Assembly: GCA_964578175.1 (NCBI GenBank) | Contig: CAZOBH010000009.1 | Span: 1-44,933, forward strand | Length of the DNA stretch: 44,933 bases | Origin: RUG11788 sp964578175 | GTDB taxonomy: Bacteria > Bacillota_I > Bacilli_A > RF39 > UBA660 | Direction of reading: 5' to 3' | In this document: positions 7,583 through 14,995 of the stretch, one piece after another | Layout: every line of letters starts with the position of its first letter | Numbering within the stretch: position 1 is the first letter of the stretch | The notes under the pieces: model-generated | The model's input: only the letters and a program-made list of their open reading frames with translations | Database searches by the model: none | What the model was told of the DNA's origin: nothing | Program-made: the position numbers and the translations under genes

Positions 7583-8767
7583 ATGAATAAAATAAAAATA
7601 TTTGATACAACATTAAGAGATGGAGAACAATCTCCTGGATGTTCAATGAATAAAAGAGATAAGATAGATATAGCTAAAAAGCTAGATGAAATGGGAGTAG
7701 ATGTAATAGAAGCAGGATTTGCAGCAAGCAATGAAAAAGATTTTGAAGCGATAGAAGAAATATCAAAAGTTGCTAAAAGAGCAACAATTGTATCGCTTGC
7801 TAGATGTAAAAAAGAAGATATAGATAAAGCATATGATAGTATTAAAAAAGCAGTTAATCCTCGAATCCATTTATTTATTGCAACTAGTGATATACATATT
7901 AAATATAAATTGAAAAGTACTAAAGAAGAAGTAATAGAAAAAGTTAAAGAAAGTGTAAAATATGCCAAAAAGAAAGTTAATGAAATAGAATTCTCTTTGG
8001 AGGATGCAACTCGTACTGATAGAGATTTTGCTTGTAAAGTAATAGATACTGCTATCAAATATGGTGTAACTACAATTAATATACCAGATACAGTAGGATA
8101 TACTACTCCAGATGAATTTTGTGAATTTATTAATTATTTAAAAAATAATAGTAGATTAAATGAAGTAGAAATATCAGTACATTGTCATAATGATTTAGGA
8201 CTCGCAACAGCTAATTCACTATCTGCAATTAAGTGTGGTATTAATCAAATAGAATGTACAATTAATGGAATAGGTGAAAGAGCAGGTAATGCAGCTTTAG
8301 AAGAAATAGTGGCTGCTATAAAAACTAAGAAAGATTTTTATAAAGTTTATACTGATATAGATACTAAACAAATAAAAAATGTAAGTGATATGGTAGTTGA
8401 AGCAACTGGATCAATTATTCAAAGTAATAAAGCTATTGTTGGAACTAATGCATTTAAACATGAAGCAGGTATCCATCAAGCAGGTGTTTTGAATAATTCT
8501 AAAACTTATGAAATAATGAAAAAAGAAGATTATGGTATAGAAGAAGATAATATTATTATAGGAATTCATTCTGGACGAGCAGCAATTATTAATAAAATAG
8601 AAAAAACAGGTAATAATCCTATTAAATATAATATAGATAAAATAATTAAAAATATAAAAGAATATTTCGAATATAATAAAGAAATGACAGATGATGAATT
8701 TATTAAAATAATAGAAATAAATAAGTATAAAAATTTAACACATAAGAAAACTTCTATATCAATTTAA
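7583..8767 (+). CDS. leuA: 2-isopropylmalate synthase, lacking the C-terminal regulatory domain
   Basis: Condenses acetyl-CoA with 2-ketoisovalerate, the first committed step of leucine synthesis. Signatures are FDTTLRDGEQSPGCSMN (residues 7-23), PRIHLFIATSDIHIKYKL, INIPDTVGYTTP, VHCHNDLGLATANS with the metal ligands His200 and His202, INGIGERAGNAALEE, and KHEAGIHQAGVL. At 394 aa it stops shortly after the catalytic region, against about 510 aa for full-length LeuA, so the leucine-binding allosteric domain is absent. A close relative such as homocitrate or citramalate synthase is possible, but the motif set and the leader point to LeuA. No leuB/C/D follows in the window. AAGGAT precedes the ATG. 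Confidence 0.85.
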   Translation: MNKIKIFDTTLRDGEQSPGCSMNKRDKIDIAKKLDEMGVDVIEAGFAASNEKDFEAIEEISKVAKRATIVSLARCKKEDIDKAYDSIKKAVNPRIHLFIATSDIHIKYKLKSTKEEVIEKVKESVKYAKKKVNEIEFSLEDATRTDRDFACKVIDTAIKYGVTTINIPDTVGYTTPDEFCEFINYLKNNSRLNEVEISVHCHNDLGLATANSLSAIKCGINQIECTINGIGERAGNAALEEIVAAIKTKKDFYKVYTDIDTKQIKNVSDMVVEATGSIIQSNKAIVGTNAFKHEAGIHQAGVLNNSKTYEIMKKEDYGIEEDNIIIGIHSGRAAIINKIEKTGNNPIKYNIDKIIKNIKEYFEYNKEMTDDEFIKIIEINKYKNLTHKKTSISI

Positions 8768-8813
8768 AAGTTTGTTTAATTAATATTTTTATAGTATTTT
8801 ACATAATTATTTA

Positions 8814-8822
8814 TGTTATAAT
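8814..8822 (+). promoter_or_regulatory. Extended -10 promoter of the aquaporin gene
   Basis: TG-T-TATAAT at 8814-8822 with no -35 match at normal spacing; AAGGAGGA follows before ATG 8844. Confidence 0.55.
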
Positions 8823-8843
8823 TTATTTAAGGAGGATAAGGAA

Positions 8844-9548
8844 ATGAATACTAAGAAATATATTGCAGAATTTTTTGGAACAATGGTGCTTGTTATTATA
8901 GGATGTGGAAGTGCAGTTGGAATTAATACTTTAATTGGAAGTATAGGTGTTTCTGTACCACTTGCATTATCAACTCTTACTATTGCATTTGCATTTGGAC
9001 TTGCTGTAATGGTTATGGCATATACTATTGGTGATATTTCTGGATGTCATATAAATCCAGCAGTTTCAATAGGTATGTGGGCATCAAAAAGAATGAGTGG
9101 AAGCGAATTTATTAAATACTGTATTGCTCAATTCTTAGGAGGAATGGTAGGAGCTGCTTTCCTAGTAGTATGTTTTGATGGAAATCAAGCATTAGGTGCT
9201 AATGGATTTGGAGAGTTAAGTGCACTAGGAACTGTTTGGTATCGTGCTTTCTTAATTGAAGCTGTTCTTACATTTATTTTCGTTCTTGCAGTTCTTGTTA
9301 TTTCAAATAAAAAAGAATTATCATCAGTTAGTGGACTTTTAATTGGTCTTTCATTAACATTAGTACATATTATGGGAATTCCATTTACTGGAACTTCTGT
9401 AAATCCTGCACGTAGTTTTGGACCAGCATTATTTACTGGTGGGACACCATTCCATCAAGTATGGTTATTTATATTAGCTCCATTTGTTGGTGGAATAGTA
9501 GCCGGTATGGTATATAAGTTTTTCATACAAGAAAAAAAGAAAAAATAA
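8844..9548 (+). CDS. MIP-family aquaporin (AqpZ-like)
   Basis: Water channel of the cytoplasmic membrane, 234 aa with six predicted membrane helices plus two half-helices. The two pore motifs are intact: NPA at 71-73 (CHINPAVS) and NPA at 187-189 (TSVNPARSFGPAL). The Ser after NPAR, where glycerol facilitators have Asp, points to an aquaporin and not GlpF. Its own promoter and terminator make it monocistronic. Solute selectivity cannot be settled from sequence alone. Confidence 0.93.
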   Translation: MNTKKYIAEFFGTMVLVIIGCGSAVGINTLIGSIGVSVPLALSTLTIAFAFGLAVMVMAYTIGDISGCHINPAVSIGMWASKRMSGSEFIKYCIAQFLGGMVGAAFLVVCFDGNQALGANGFGELSALGTVWYRAFLIEAVLTFIFVLAVLVISNKKELSSVSGLLIGLSLTLVHIMGIPFTGTSVNPARSFGPALFTGGTPFHQVWLFILAPFVGGIVAGMVYKFFIQEKKKK

Positions 9549-9551
9549 AAG

Positions 9552-9577
9552 AAATCAACCTCGGTTGATTTTTTTTT
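9552..9577 (+). terminator. Terminator of the aquaporin gene
   Basis: Stem AATCAACC / GGTTGATT with a two-base loop region (TC) and a long T run, just after the stop. Confidence 0.88.
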
Positions 9578-9628
9578 AGGAAAAATCTCTTCAATTAGTA
9601 ATTATATTAGTGAGGAGGTGATAAAAGA

Positions 9629-11713
9629 TTGTTTAAAGATTATCAATGTGTAATGCAGGAAGGTGCTAAAGACTGTGGAGTAAGTTGTTTACTTACAATA
9701 ATTAGAACATATGGTGGTAATGTTGAATTAGAGTATTTAAGAGAACTTACAAGAACTAATAAAAATGGCACTAATGCATATCTTATGATGAATGCTATGA
9801 AAGAATTTGGTTTTACTTCTAAAGCAGTTAGAGGTAGTATTTTTGATTTAGAAGATAATATGTTTCCCTGTGTTGCTCATGTAATAATTGATAATAATTT
9901 AGCTCATTTTATAGTTATACATAAATTAGACAGAAAGAAAAAGATACTTACAATAGCTGACCCTGCTGTTGGAAGAAGATTAATGTCATATAGTGAATTT
10001 TTAGAAATAACAACAAATCAATTTATATTGTTCACGCCTACAAAATCTTTACCTAAAATTAATGAAAAAAGTAATATAAAAGAAAAAATTATAAGTTTAA
10101 TAACTCAATACAAAAACATATTTATTTCAATATTTATCTTTTCACTTGTATGTGTCTTGATAAATATCATAACATCTTTCAATTTTCAAATTATTATAGA
10201 TAATGTTATTTCAAGAGATTCTAAACCGAACTTATATTTAATTATAGCTATTATGATATTTCTTACTGTTATTAGAAGTATAAATAATTATATTAGATCA
10301 TCTTTGTTAAACTATATTAATCATGAACTAGATTATAATTTGATTAAAGATTTATTTAAACATATCATATCACTTCCTTACCTTTATTATAAAAATAGAA
10401 CAAGTGGAGAAGTTATATCAAGAATTACAGATCTTAGTGAAATTAGAGACACTATAAGTAATTTATTTGTAACTATTTTTGTAGATTTAACTTTAGTTAT
10501 ATTTGTATTTTTTTCATTATTAAGTATTAATATTAAATTAACATTTATAAGTATAATTGTTTTAATTCTATATTTTGTTATAAGATCTTTTTTTACCTCT
10601 TTTATTAAAATAAATATAAAGAATATAAAAGAAGATGAATCCCGTGTTAATTCATATTTATATGAATCTATTAATAGTATTGATACTATAAAAGGATTAT
10701 CTGTAGAAGAAAGAATAAATAATAAATTTTTAAAAATATATAATAAGTATTTAAATACCAGTTTTAATTTTAATAAATTGATTATTTTTGAAGATTTATT
10801 AAAAGAATTAGTAGATTATATAGGATTATTATTTATTAATTTATTTGGAACTTTATATGTACTTTCTAATTCTATTAAATTAGGTGAATTAATTACTTTT
10901 AATAGTTTAGTTATTTATTTTATTGATCCTATTAAAAATATTATTAATTTTGATATTACGATAAATAAAGTAAAAGAATCAATTAGAAGAGTTGAAGATC
11001 TATATAGTGTTAAAAAAGAAGATTTAGATTTTAATGAAAAGTATACTAATAGTGATTTTAAAGGGAATATAGTAATTAAAAATTTAAGTTATTCATATGA
11101 CACAAGAAATATGATTTTAAACAATATTAATTTAAAAATAAAAAAAGGAGAAAAACTATTAATAGTTGGAAAAAGCGGTAGTGGAAAAAGTACTTTAGTA
11201 AAACTATTATTAAAATATTTTAAAATAGATAATGATAAAATATTAATAGATGATAAAGATATTAATTATTTTAATACTAAAGAATTAAGAAATAGATTTA
11301 GTTATATATCTCAAAATGAAAATTTATATAATGATACTTTGTATAATAACGTGACCTTAGATCATTATATAGATTATGATGAATTTTTAAAAATATGTAA
11401 AATAACTAGAGTTGATGAAATATTAAATAGAAGTCCTTTAGGTGGAGCTATGTTGATTGAAGAAAATGGTTTTAATTTATCAGGAGGAGAAAGACAAAGA
11501 ATTACTATAGCGAGATCATTAGTTAAAAATAGTGAGATCTATATATTTGATGAAAGTTTTAATCAAATAGATATTGAAAGAGAAAGATCTATTTTAAGAG
11601 AATTATTCAAAAAATATAAATCGAAGACATTTATAGTTATATCTCATAGATTAGATAATTGTGATTTATACGATAGAAAAATAGAATTAAAAGAAGGATT
11701 AATCTATGATTGA
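9629..11713 (+). CDS. Bacteriocin ABC exporter with N-terminal C39 peptidase
   Basis: A peptidase-containing ABC transporter (LagD/ComA/NukT type), 694 aa, that cuts double-glycine leaders and exports the core peptide. The C39 peptidase (residues 1-130) has QEGAKDCGVSCL with catalytic Cys16, His93 (LAHFIVIH) and Asp111 (ADPAVG). Membrane helices span about 165-430. The nucleotide-binding domain has Walker A GKSGSGKST near residue 514, LSGGERQR near 618, Walker B IYIFDES and the switch VISHR. The start is TTG 9629, placed 8 bases after AGGAGGTG. It overlaps the next gene by 8 bases, and the two precursor peptides downstream are its likely substrates. Confidence 0.95.
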   Translation: MFKDYQCVMQEGAKDCGVSCLLTIIRTYGGNVELEYLRELTRTNKNGTNAYLMMNAMKEFGFTSKAVRGSIFDLEDNMFPCVAHVIIDNNLAHFIVIHKLDRKKKILTIADPAVGRRLMSYSEFLEITTNQFILFTPTKSLPKINEKSNIKEKIISLITQYKNIFISIFIFSLVCVLINIITSFNFQIIIDNVISRDSKPNLYLIIAIMIFLTVIRSINNYIRSSLLNYINHELDYNLIKDLFKHIISLPYLYYKNRTSGEVISRITDLSEIRDTISNLFVTIFVDLTLVIFVFFSLLSINIKLTFISIIVLILYFVIRSFFTSFIKINIKNIKEDESRVNSYLYESINSIDTIKGLSVEERINNKFLKIYNKYLNTSFNFNKLIIFEDLLKELVDYIGLLFINLFGTLYVLSNSIKLGELITFNSLVIYFIDPIKNIINFDITINKVKESIRRVEDLYSVKKEDLDFNEKYTNSDFKGNIVIKNLSYSYDTRNMILNNINLKIKKGEKLLIVGKSGSGKSTLVKLLLKYFKIDNDKILIDDKDINYFNTKELRNRFSYISQNENLYNDTLYNNVTLDHYIDYDEFLKICKITRVDEILNRSPLGGAMLIEENGFNLSGGERQRITIARSLVKNSEIYIFDESFNQIDIERERSILRELFKKYKSKTFIVISHRLDNCDLYDRKIELKEGLIYD

Positions 11714-12128
11714 TATAAATGATTATAAATTGGAATTTCAAAGAAGAACTGCAAAACTATCAAGAATATGGCTTTTATTATTAATCTTTATAGTAATAGG
11801 TTTTATTATAATAAATAGTTTATTTAAATACTATGATTGTTTAATAGTTCAATCTGAATATCAAGATAAATATTTAAATTCTTATATACTTACATCTGAT
11901 ATAGATAAAATAATAAAAAATAATAGATTAATAATAGAAGAAAAAACATTTGCTTACAGAGTATCGGATATAAGTAAAGATAATTATTTTATTAATAATA
12001 ATTATTATAAATTAGTTAAGTTAGAAATAAATAATAAGAATATTAAAGAGAATCAGGTAATAAAGATTAAGATAATATTAAATAAAACTAGTATTACAAA
12101 CTATTTATATAAGTTGATATGGAGGTAA
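11706..12128 (+). CDS. Small membrane accessory protein of the bacteriocin exporter
   Basis: A 140-aa protein with a charged N-terminus, one membrane helix at about residues 19-40 and an extracellular part rich in Ile, Asn and Lys. Position (8-base overlap with the exporter, immediately before the precursor peptides) and topology resemble the membrane-fusion accessory proteins of class II bacteriocin exporters (HlyD/LcnD type). It is far shorter than those, which have about 450 aa, and has no visible coiled coil or lipoyl domain. An immunity function is an alternative. Family assignment is inference from context. Confidence 0.75.
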   Translation: MIDINDYKLEFQRRTAKLSRIWLLLLIFIVIGFIIINSLFKYYDCLIVQSEYQDKYLNSYILTSDIDKIIKNNRLIIEEKTFAYRVSDISKDNYFINNNYYKLVKLEINNKNIKENQVIKIKIILNKTSITNYLYKLIWR

Positions 12129-12130
12129 TC

Positions 12131-12268
12131 GTGCAAGAAATTAAAAAAAGTGAATTAGAAAACATAAGTGGAGGACTATCTCCTTGGGTCTATTTTGGTA
12201 TAGGTGAAGCTATTGTTTTACTTATAGGAGTAGTAGATGGGTATACAAGACCATTAAAATGTAATTAG
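12131..12268 (+). CDS. Double-glycine bacteriocin precursor peptide 1
   Basis: A 45-aa peptide. GGAGGT lies just before a GTG start at 12131. The leader QEIKKSELENISGG has the classic double-glycine pattern (E-L-x-x-I-x-G-G) cut by C39 peptidases. The predicted core of 30 residues begins LSPWVYFGIGEAIVL, is strongly hydrophobic with a GxxxG-like spacing, and ends DGYTRPLKCN with a single Cys. It sits two bases after the accessory gene and 8 bases before peptide 2. The form is that of a class II, probably two-peptide, bacteriocin; activity is inferred. Confidence 0.85.
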   Translation: MQEIKKSELENISGGLSPWVYFGIGEAIVLLIGVVDGYTRPLKCN

Positions 12269-12276
12269 GAGGCATC

Positions 12277-12444
12277 ATGAAAGAAATAGAAGAAAAAGAA
12301 TTATATTTAATTAATGGAGGAGGATATGCACTTACAGCTACGATTATTAATGCAGTTGTTAGTGCTACTAAAATTGTTCTTGAAATAGGAAGATCATTAG
12401 GTAGTTCATTAAGAAGAACTAGTGGAAAAAGTTGTTCTATATAA
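12277..12444 (+). CDS. Double-glycine bacteriocin precursor peptide 2
   Basis: A 55-aa peptide from ATG 12277, with AGGAGG at 12267-12272. The leader MKEIEEKELYLINGG ends in Gly-Gly and resembles that of peptide 1. The core of 40 residues starts GYALTATIINAVV, is amphipathic and becomes basic toward the end (GRSLGSSLRR), with one Cys four residues... from the C-terminus region (KSCSI). Two unlike peptides with matching leaders next to one exporter suggest a two-component bacteriocin. No separate immunity gene is seen after it: a terminator follows at once. Confidence 0.83.
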   Translation: MKEIEEKELYLINGGGYALTATIINAVVSATKIVLEIGRSLGSSLRRTSGKSCSI

Positions 12445-12446
12445 AA

Positions 12447-12468
12447 AAAGACCTAATTGGTCTTTTTT
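12447..12468 (+). terminator. Terminator of the bacteriocin operon
   Basis: Stem AAAGACC (12447-12453) / GGTCTTT (12459-12465), loop TAATT, T run. It directly follows the stop of peptide 2. Confidence 0.88.
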
Positions 12469-12474
12469 TATTGT

Positions 12475-12503
12475 TTGCATGTACAAAAAAATGATAGTAT
12501 AAT
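12475..12503 (+). promoter_or_regulatory. Promoter of ftsA-ftsZ
   Basis: TTGCAT (12475-12480), 17-base spacer, TATAAT (12498-12503). It lies between the bacteriocin terminator and ATG 12532 and rules out a start further upstream. Confidence 0.75.
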
Positions 12504-12531
12504 TATAAGTGTAAATAGGATGGAGGAGCTA

Positions 12532-13743
12532 ATGAGAAAGATATATACAAGTATTGATATGGGTAGCGATAGTATAAAAATTGTTGTTGCGGAAGTATAT
12601 AATGATGATATGTATATTCTAGCTTCAACATCAAGACGTAGTAAAGGAATAAAAAGAGGAATAATTGTAGATAAAGAGAATGCAGTAATAAGTCTTAATA
12701 AAGCTATCGAAGATATAGAAAAACAAGTTGGTTTTAGAATAGACAAAGCAATTATATCTGTTCCATCAAATGATAGAAAATTAAAAATTGTATCAGGTAG
12801 TTATGTACTTAGAGGAACTGATTCAATAGTAACAGGAAGAGATATTAATAAATCTTTAGAAAACGCAGTTGTAGGAAGTTACGATGATGAAATGGAACTT
12901 GTTTGCGTTTTACCAATTGTTTTCTCTGTAGATGATAGAAAAAATATATTTGATCCAAAAGGCATGAATTGTCAAAAATTGGGGGTTAAAGCTGTAATAG
13001 GACTTGCTCCAAAAAATATTTTATATCCATTTATGCAAGTATTTGAAGAATGTGGAATAGAAATAGTAGATATTGCTTTTGGTACAATTGGAGATTATGT
13101 TTTAGATTCAAATAAAGATAATGATAAATTACTTGGTGCTGTAATAAATATAGGTGCAGAAACAGTTAATGTATCAATATTTAATAAAAAGATACTTATT
13201 AAGAATGAAGTAATTAGATTAGGAAGCAAAAATATAGACAACGATATAATGTATGTTTATGGAGTAGATAGAAAAACTGCAAGGTACTTAAAAGAAAAGT
13301 TTGCTGTTGGAAGTACAAAGTATTCTGATCAAAATGATAGTATTGAAGTAGAAGTAAATGAAAATGAAAAGGTAACAATAAGTCAAGAAGACATTACTAA
13401 AGTAGTTGAAGCACGTATTATAGAACTGTTGAAACTTTCTAAAAATCAAATAAATAACTTAACAAATAGGAAAATAAGTTATATAATTGTTACAGGTGGA
13501 ATAGCAAATATTCCAGGTTTTAATAATTTAGTTGAAAACGTTTTAGGAATTAGTGCTTACGTTATCAATAGTAATATTATTGGAATAAGAAACAATAAAT
13601 TTACAACTGCAGCAGGACTTATTAAGTATTATGATAATAAAATGAAATTAAGAGATAAGAATTATTCAATGTTCAGTAATGAACAAATAGATGTGCTTAT
13701 GAGCTATACAGGTACTAAAGAAGCAACTGAAAGTACGAATTAG
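12532..13743 (+). CDS. ftsA: Cell division protein FtsA
   Basis: Actin-like protein that links FtsZ to the membrane and recruits the divisome. The 403-aa product has the phosphate-1 motif SIDMGSDSIKIVVAE near the start, the phosphate-2 segment INIGAETVNVSIF and the adenosine motif VTGGIANIPGF. ATG 12532 follows GGAGGAG and lies after the promoter; an in-frame ATG at 12457 is upstream of the -10 and is rejected. The C-terminal tail (LMSYTGTKEATESTN) is polar and lacks the amphipathic membrane-targeting helix usual in FtsA. ftsZ follows after 10 bases. Confidence 0.95.
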   Translation: MRKIYTSIDMGSDSIKIVVAEVYNDDMYILASTSRRSKGIKRGIIVDKENAVISLNKAIEDIEKQVGFRIDKAIISVPSNDRKLKIVSGSYVLRGTDSIVTGRDINKSLENAVVGSYDDEMELVCVLPIVFSVDDRKNIFDPKGMNCQKLGVKAVIGLAPKNILYPFMQVFEECGIEIVDIAFGTIGDYVLDSNKDNDKLLGAVINIGAETVNVSIFNKKILIKNEVIRLGSKNIDNDIMYVYGVDRKTARYLKEKFAVGSTKYSDQNDSIEVEVNENEKVTISQEDITKVVEARIIELLKLSKNQINNLTNRKISYIIVTGGIANIPGFNNLVENVLGISAYVINSNIIGIRNNKFTTAAGLIKYYDNKMKLRDKNYSMFSNEQIDVLMSYTGTKEATESTN

Positions 13744-13753
13744 GAGGTTTAAT

Positions 13754-14866
13754 ATGTTTGGTGATTTAGCAATGGATCAATTGGCGAAAATAAAAGTCAT
13801 TGGTATTGGTGGTGGAGGTGGAAACGCCGTAAACCGAATGATAGAATCTGGAGTAAAAGGAGTAGATTTTATCGTTGCAAATACTGATGCACAAGTTTTA
13901 AATAATTCTATGGCAGAACATAAAATTGCTTTAGGATCGACTTTAACTGATGGTCTTGGAGCAGGAGGAAAACCAGATACTGGTAGAGAAGCTGCAGTAG
14001 AATCAAAGAAAGAAATAGAAGATGCACTAAATGGTGCTGATATGGTATTCATTACATGTGGAATGGGTGGAGGAACAGGAACTGGAGCTGCTCCAGTAGT
14101 TGCTGAAATTGCTCAACAATTAGGTGCTTTAACTGTTGCTATAGTTACTAAACCATTTACATTTGAAGGACGTAAGAGAATGGAAAATGCTCTTATCGGT
14201 ATTGAAGAATTAAAGAAACATGTAGATACATTAATAGTAATACCTAATGATAAATTAAGAGAAATTATTGATAAATCAACACCAATGCTTGAAGCATTTA
14301 AAGAAGTAGATAATGTATTACGTCGTGGTGTTCAATCAATTTCAGATTTAATTGCAGTTGTAGGACTTGTAAACCTAGACTTTGCAGATGTTAGAGCTGT
14401 AATGAAAGATTCTGGAAATGCTATCATTGGAATTGGTATTGGTATGGGAGAAGAAAGAGCAATTGAAGCTGCTAAACAAGCAGTATCATCTCCACTTCTT
14501 GAAACTAGTATTTCAGGTGCTACTGATGCAATTATAAATATTACTGGTGGATTAAATTTAACATTATTTGAAGCAGAGCAAGCTGCAGAAGTAGTAAGAG
14601 CTGCTGCAGATACTGATATTAATACAATATTCGGATCTGTTATTAATGAGAATTTAACTGATGAAGTAATAGTTACAGTAATAGCTACTGGATTTGATAA
14701 AAAAGATAAAGTAAATGATTATCCAACAAAGACAGAAGTTAAAAAACAAGTTGCTGAAGAATTACCTAAAGAAAAAGAAGAAGTACCAATTATTGATGCT
14801 GAAGATGATGACGATGATGGAGATCAATACGATTTACCTCCATTCTTAAGAAATAGAAATTATTAA
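13754..14866 (+). CDS. ftsZ: Cell division GTPase FtsZ
   Basis: Tubulin homologue that forms the division ring. GGGGGNAVNRMIESG is near the N-terminus, the tubulin signature GGGTGTGAAPVVAEIA lies near residues 100-115, and the T7 loop is NLDFADVRAVM. A variable acidic linker is followed by the conserved C-terminal peptide DLPPFLRNR that binds FtsA and SepF. At 370 aa the length is normal. TAGGAGG precedes the ATG; the operon ends in a terminator at 14865. Confidence 0.98.
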   Translation: MFGDLAMDQLAKIKVIGIGGGGGNAVNRMIESGVKGVDFIVANTDAQVLNNSMAEHKIALGSTLTDGLGAGGKPDTGREAAVESKKEIEDALNGADMVFITCGMGGGTGTGAAPVVAEIAQQLGALTVAIVTKPFTFEGRKRMENALIGIEELKKHVDTLIVIPNDKLREIIDKSTPMLEAFKEVDNVLRRGVQSISDLIAVVGLVNLDFADVRAVMKDSGNAIIGIGIGMGEERAIEAAKQAVSSPLLETSISGATDAIINITGGLNLTLFEAEQAAEVVRAAADTDINTIFGSVINENLTDEVIVTVIATGFDKKDKVNDYPTKTEVKKQVAEELPKEKEEVPIIDAEDDDDDGDQYDLPPFLRNRNY

Positions 14867-14889
14867 AAAACGATGTTACATCGTTTTTT
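14865..14889 (+). terminator. Terminator of ftsA-ftsZ
   Basis: Perfect 11-bp stem AAAAAACGATG (14865-14875) / CATCGTTTTTT (14879-14889) with a three-base loop. Confidence 0.9.
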
Positions 14890-14937
14890 TATTTTAGTTA
14901 ATAAAATGTAAATTTATAAAAATAGATTCTATATATT

Positions 14938-14966
14938 TTGCTATTTTTTAAAATTATAGTTATAAT
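14938..14966 (+). promoter_or_regulatory. Promoter of ftsK
   Basis: TTGCTA (14938-14943), 17-base spacer, TATAAT (14961-14966), followed by GAGGGAG before ATG 14996. Confidence 0.65.
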
Positions 14967-14995
14967 TATTATGTATGATATAGAGGGAGAAATAT

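Noticed and set aside
7564..8058. Minus-strand open frame over leuA
   Set aside because: It is a reverse-frame shadow of strongly conserved leuA codons, without a ribosome site or recognisable family.
12457..12531. N-terminal extension of ftsA to ATG 12457
   Set aside because: It would start inside the bacteriocin terminator and upstream of the -10 element; ATG 12532 has a strong GGAGGAG.
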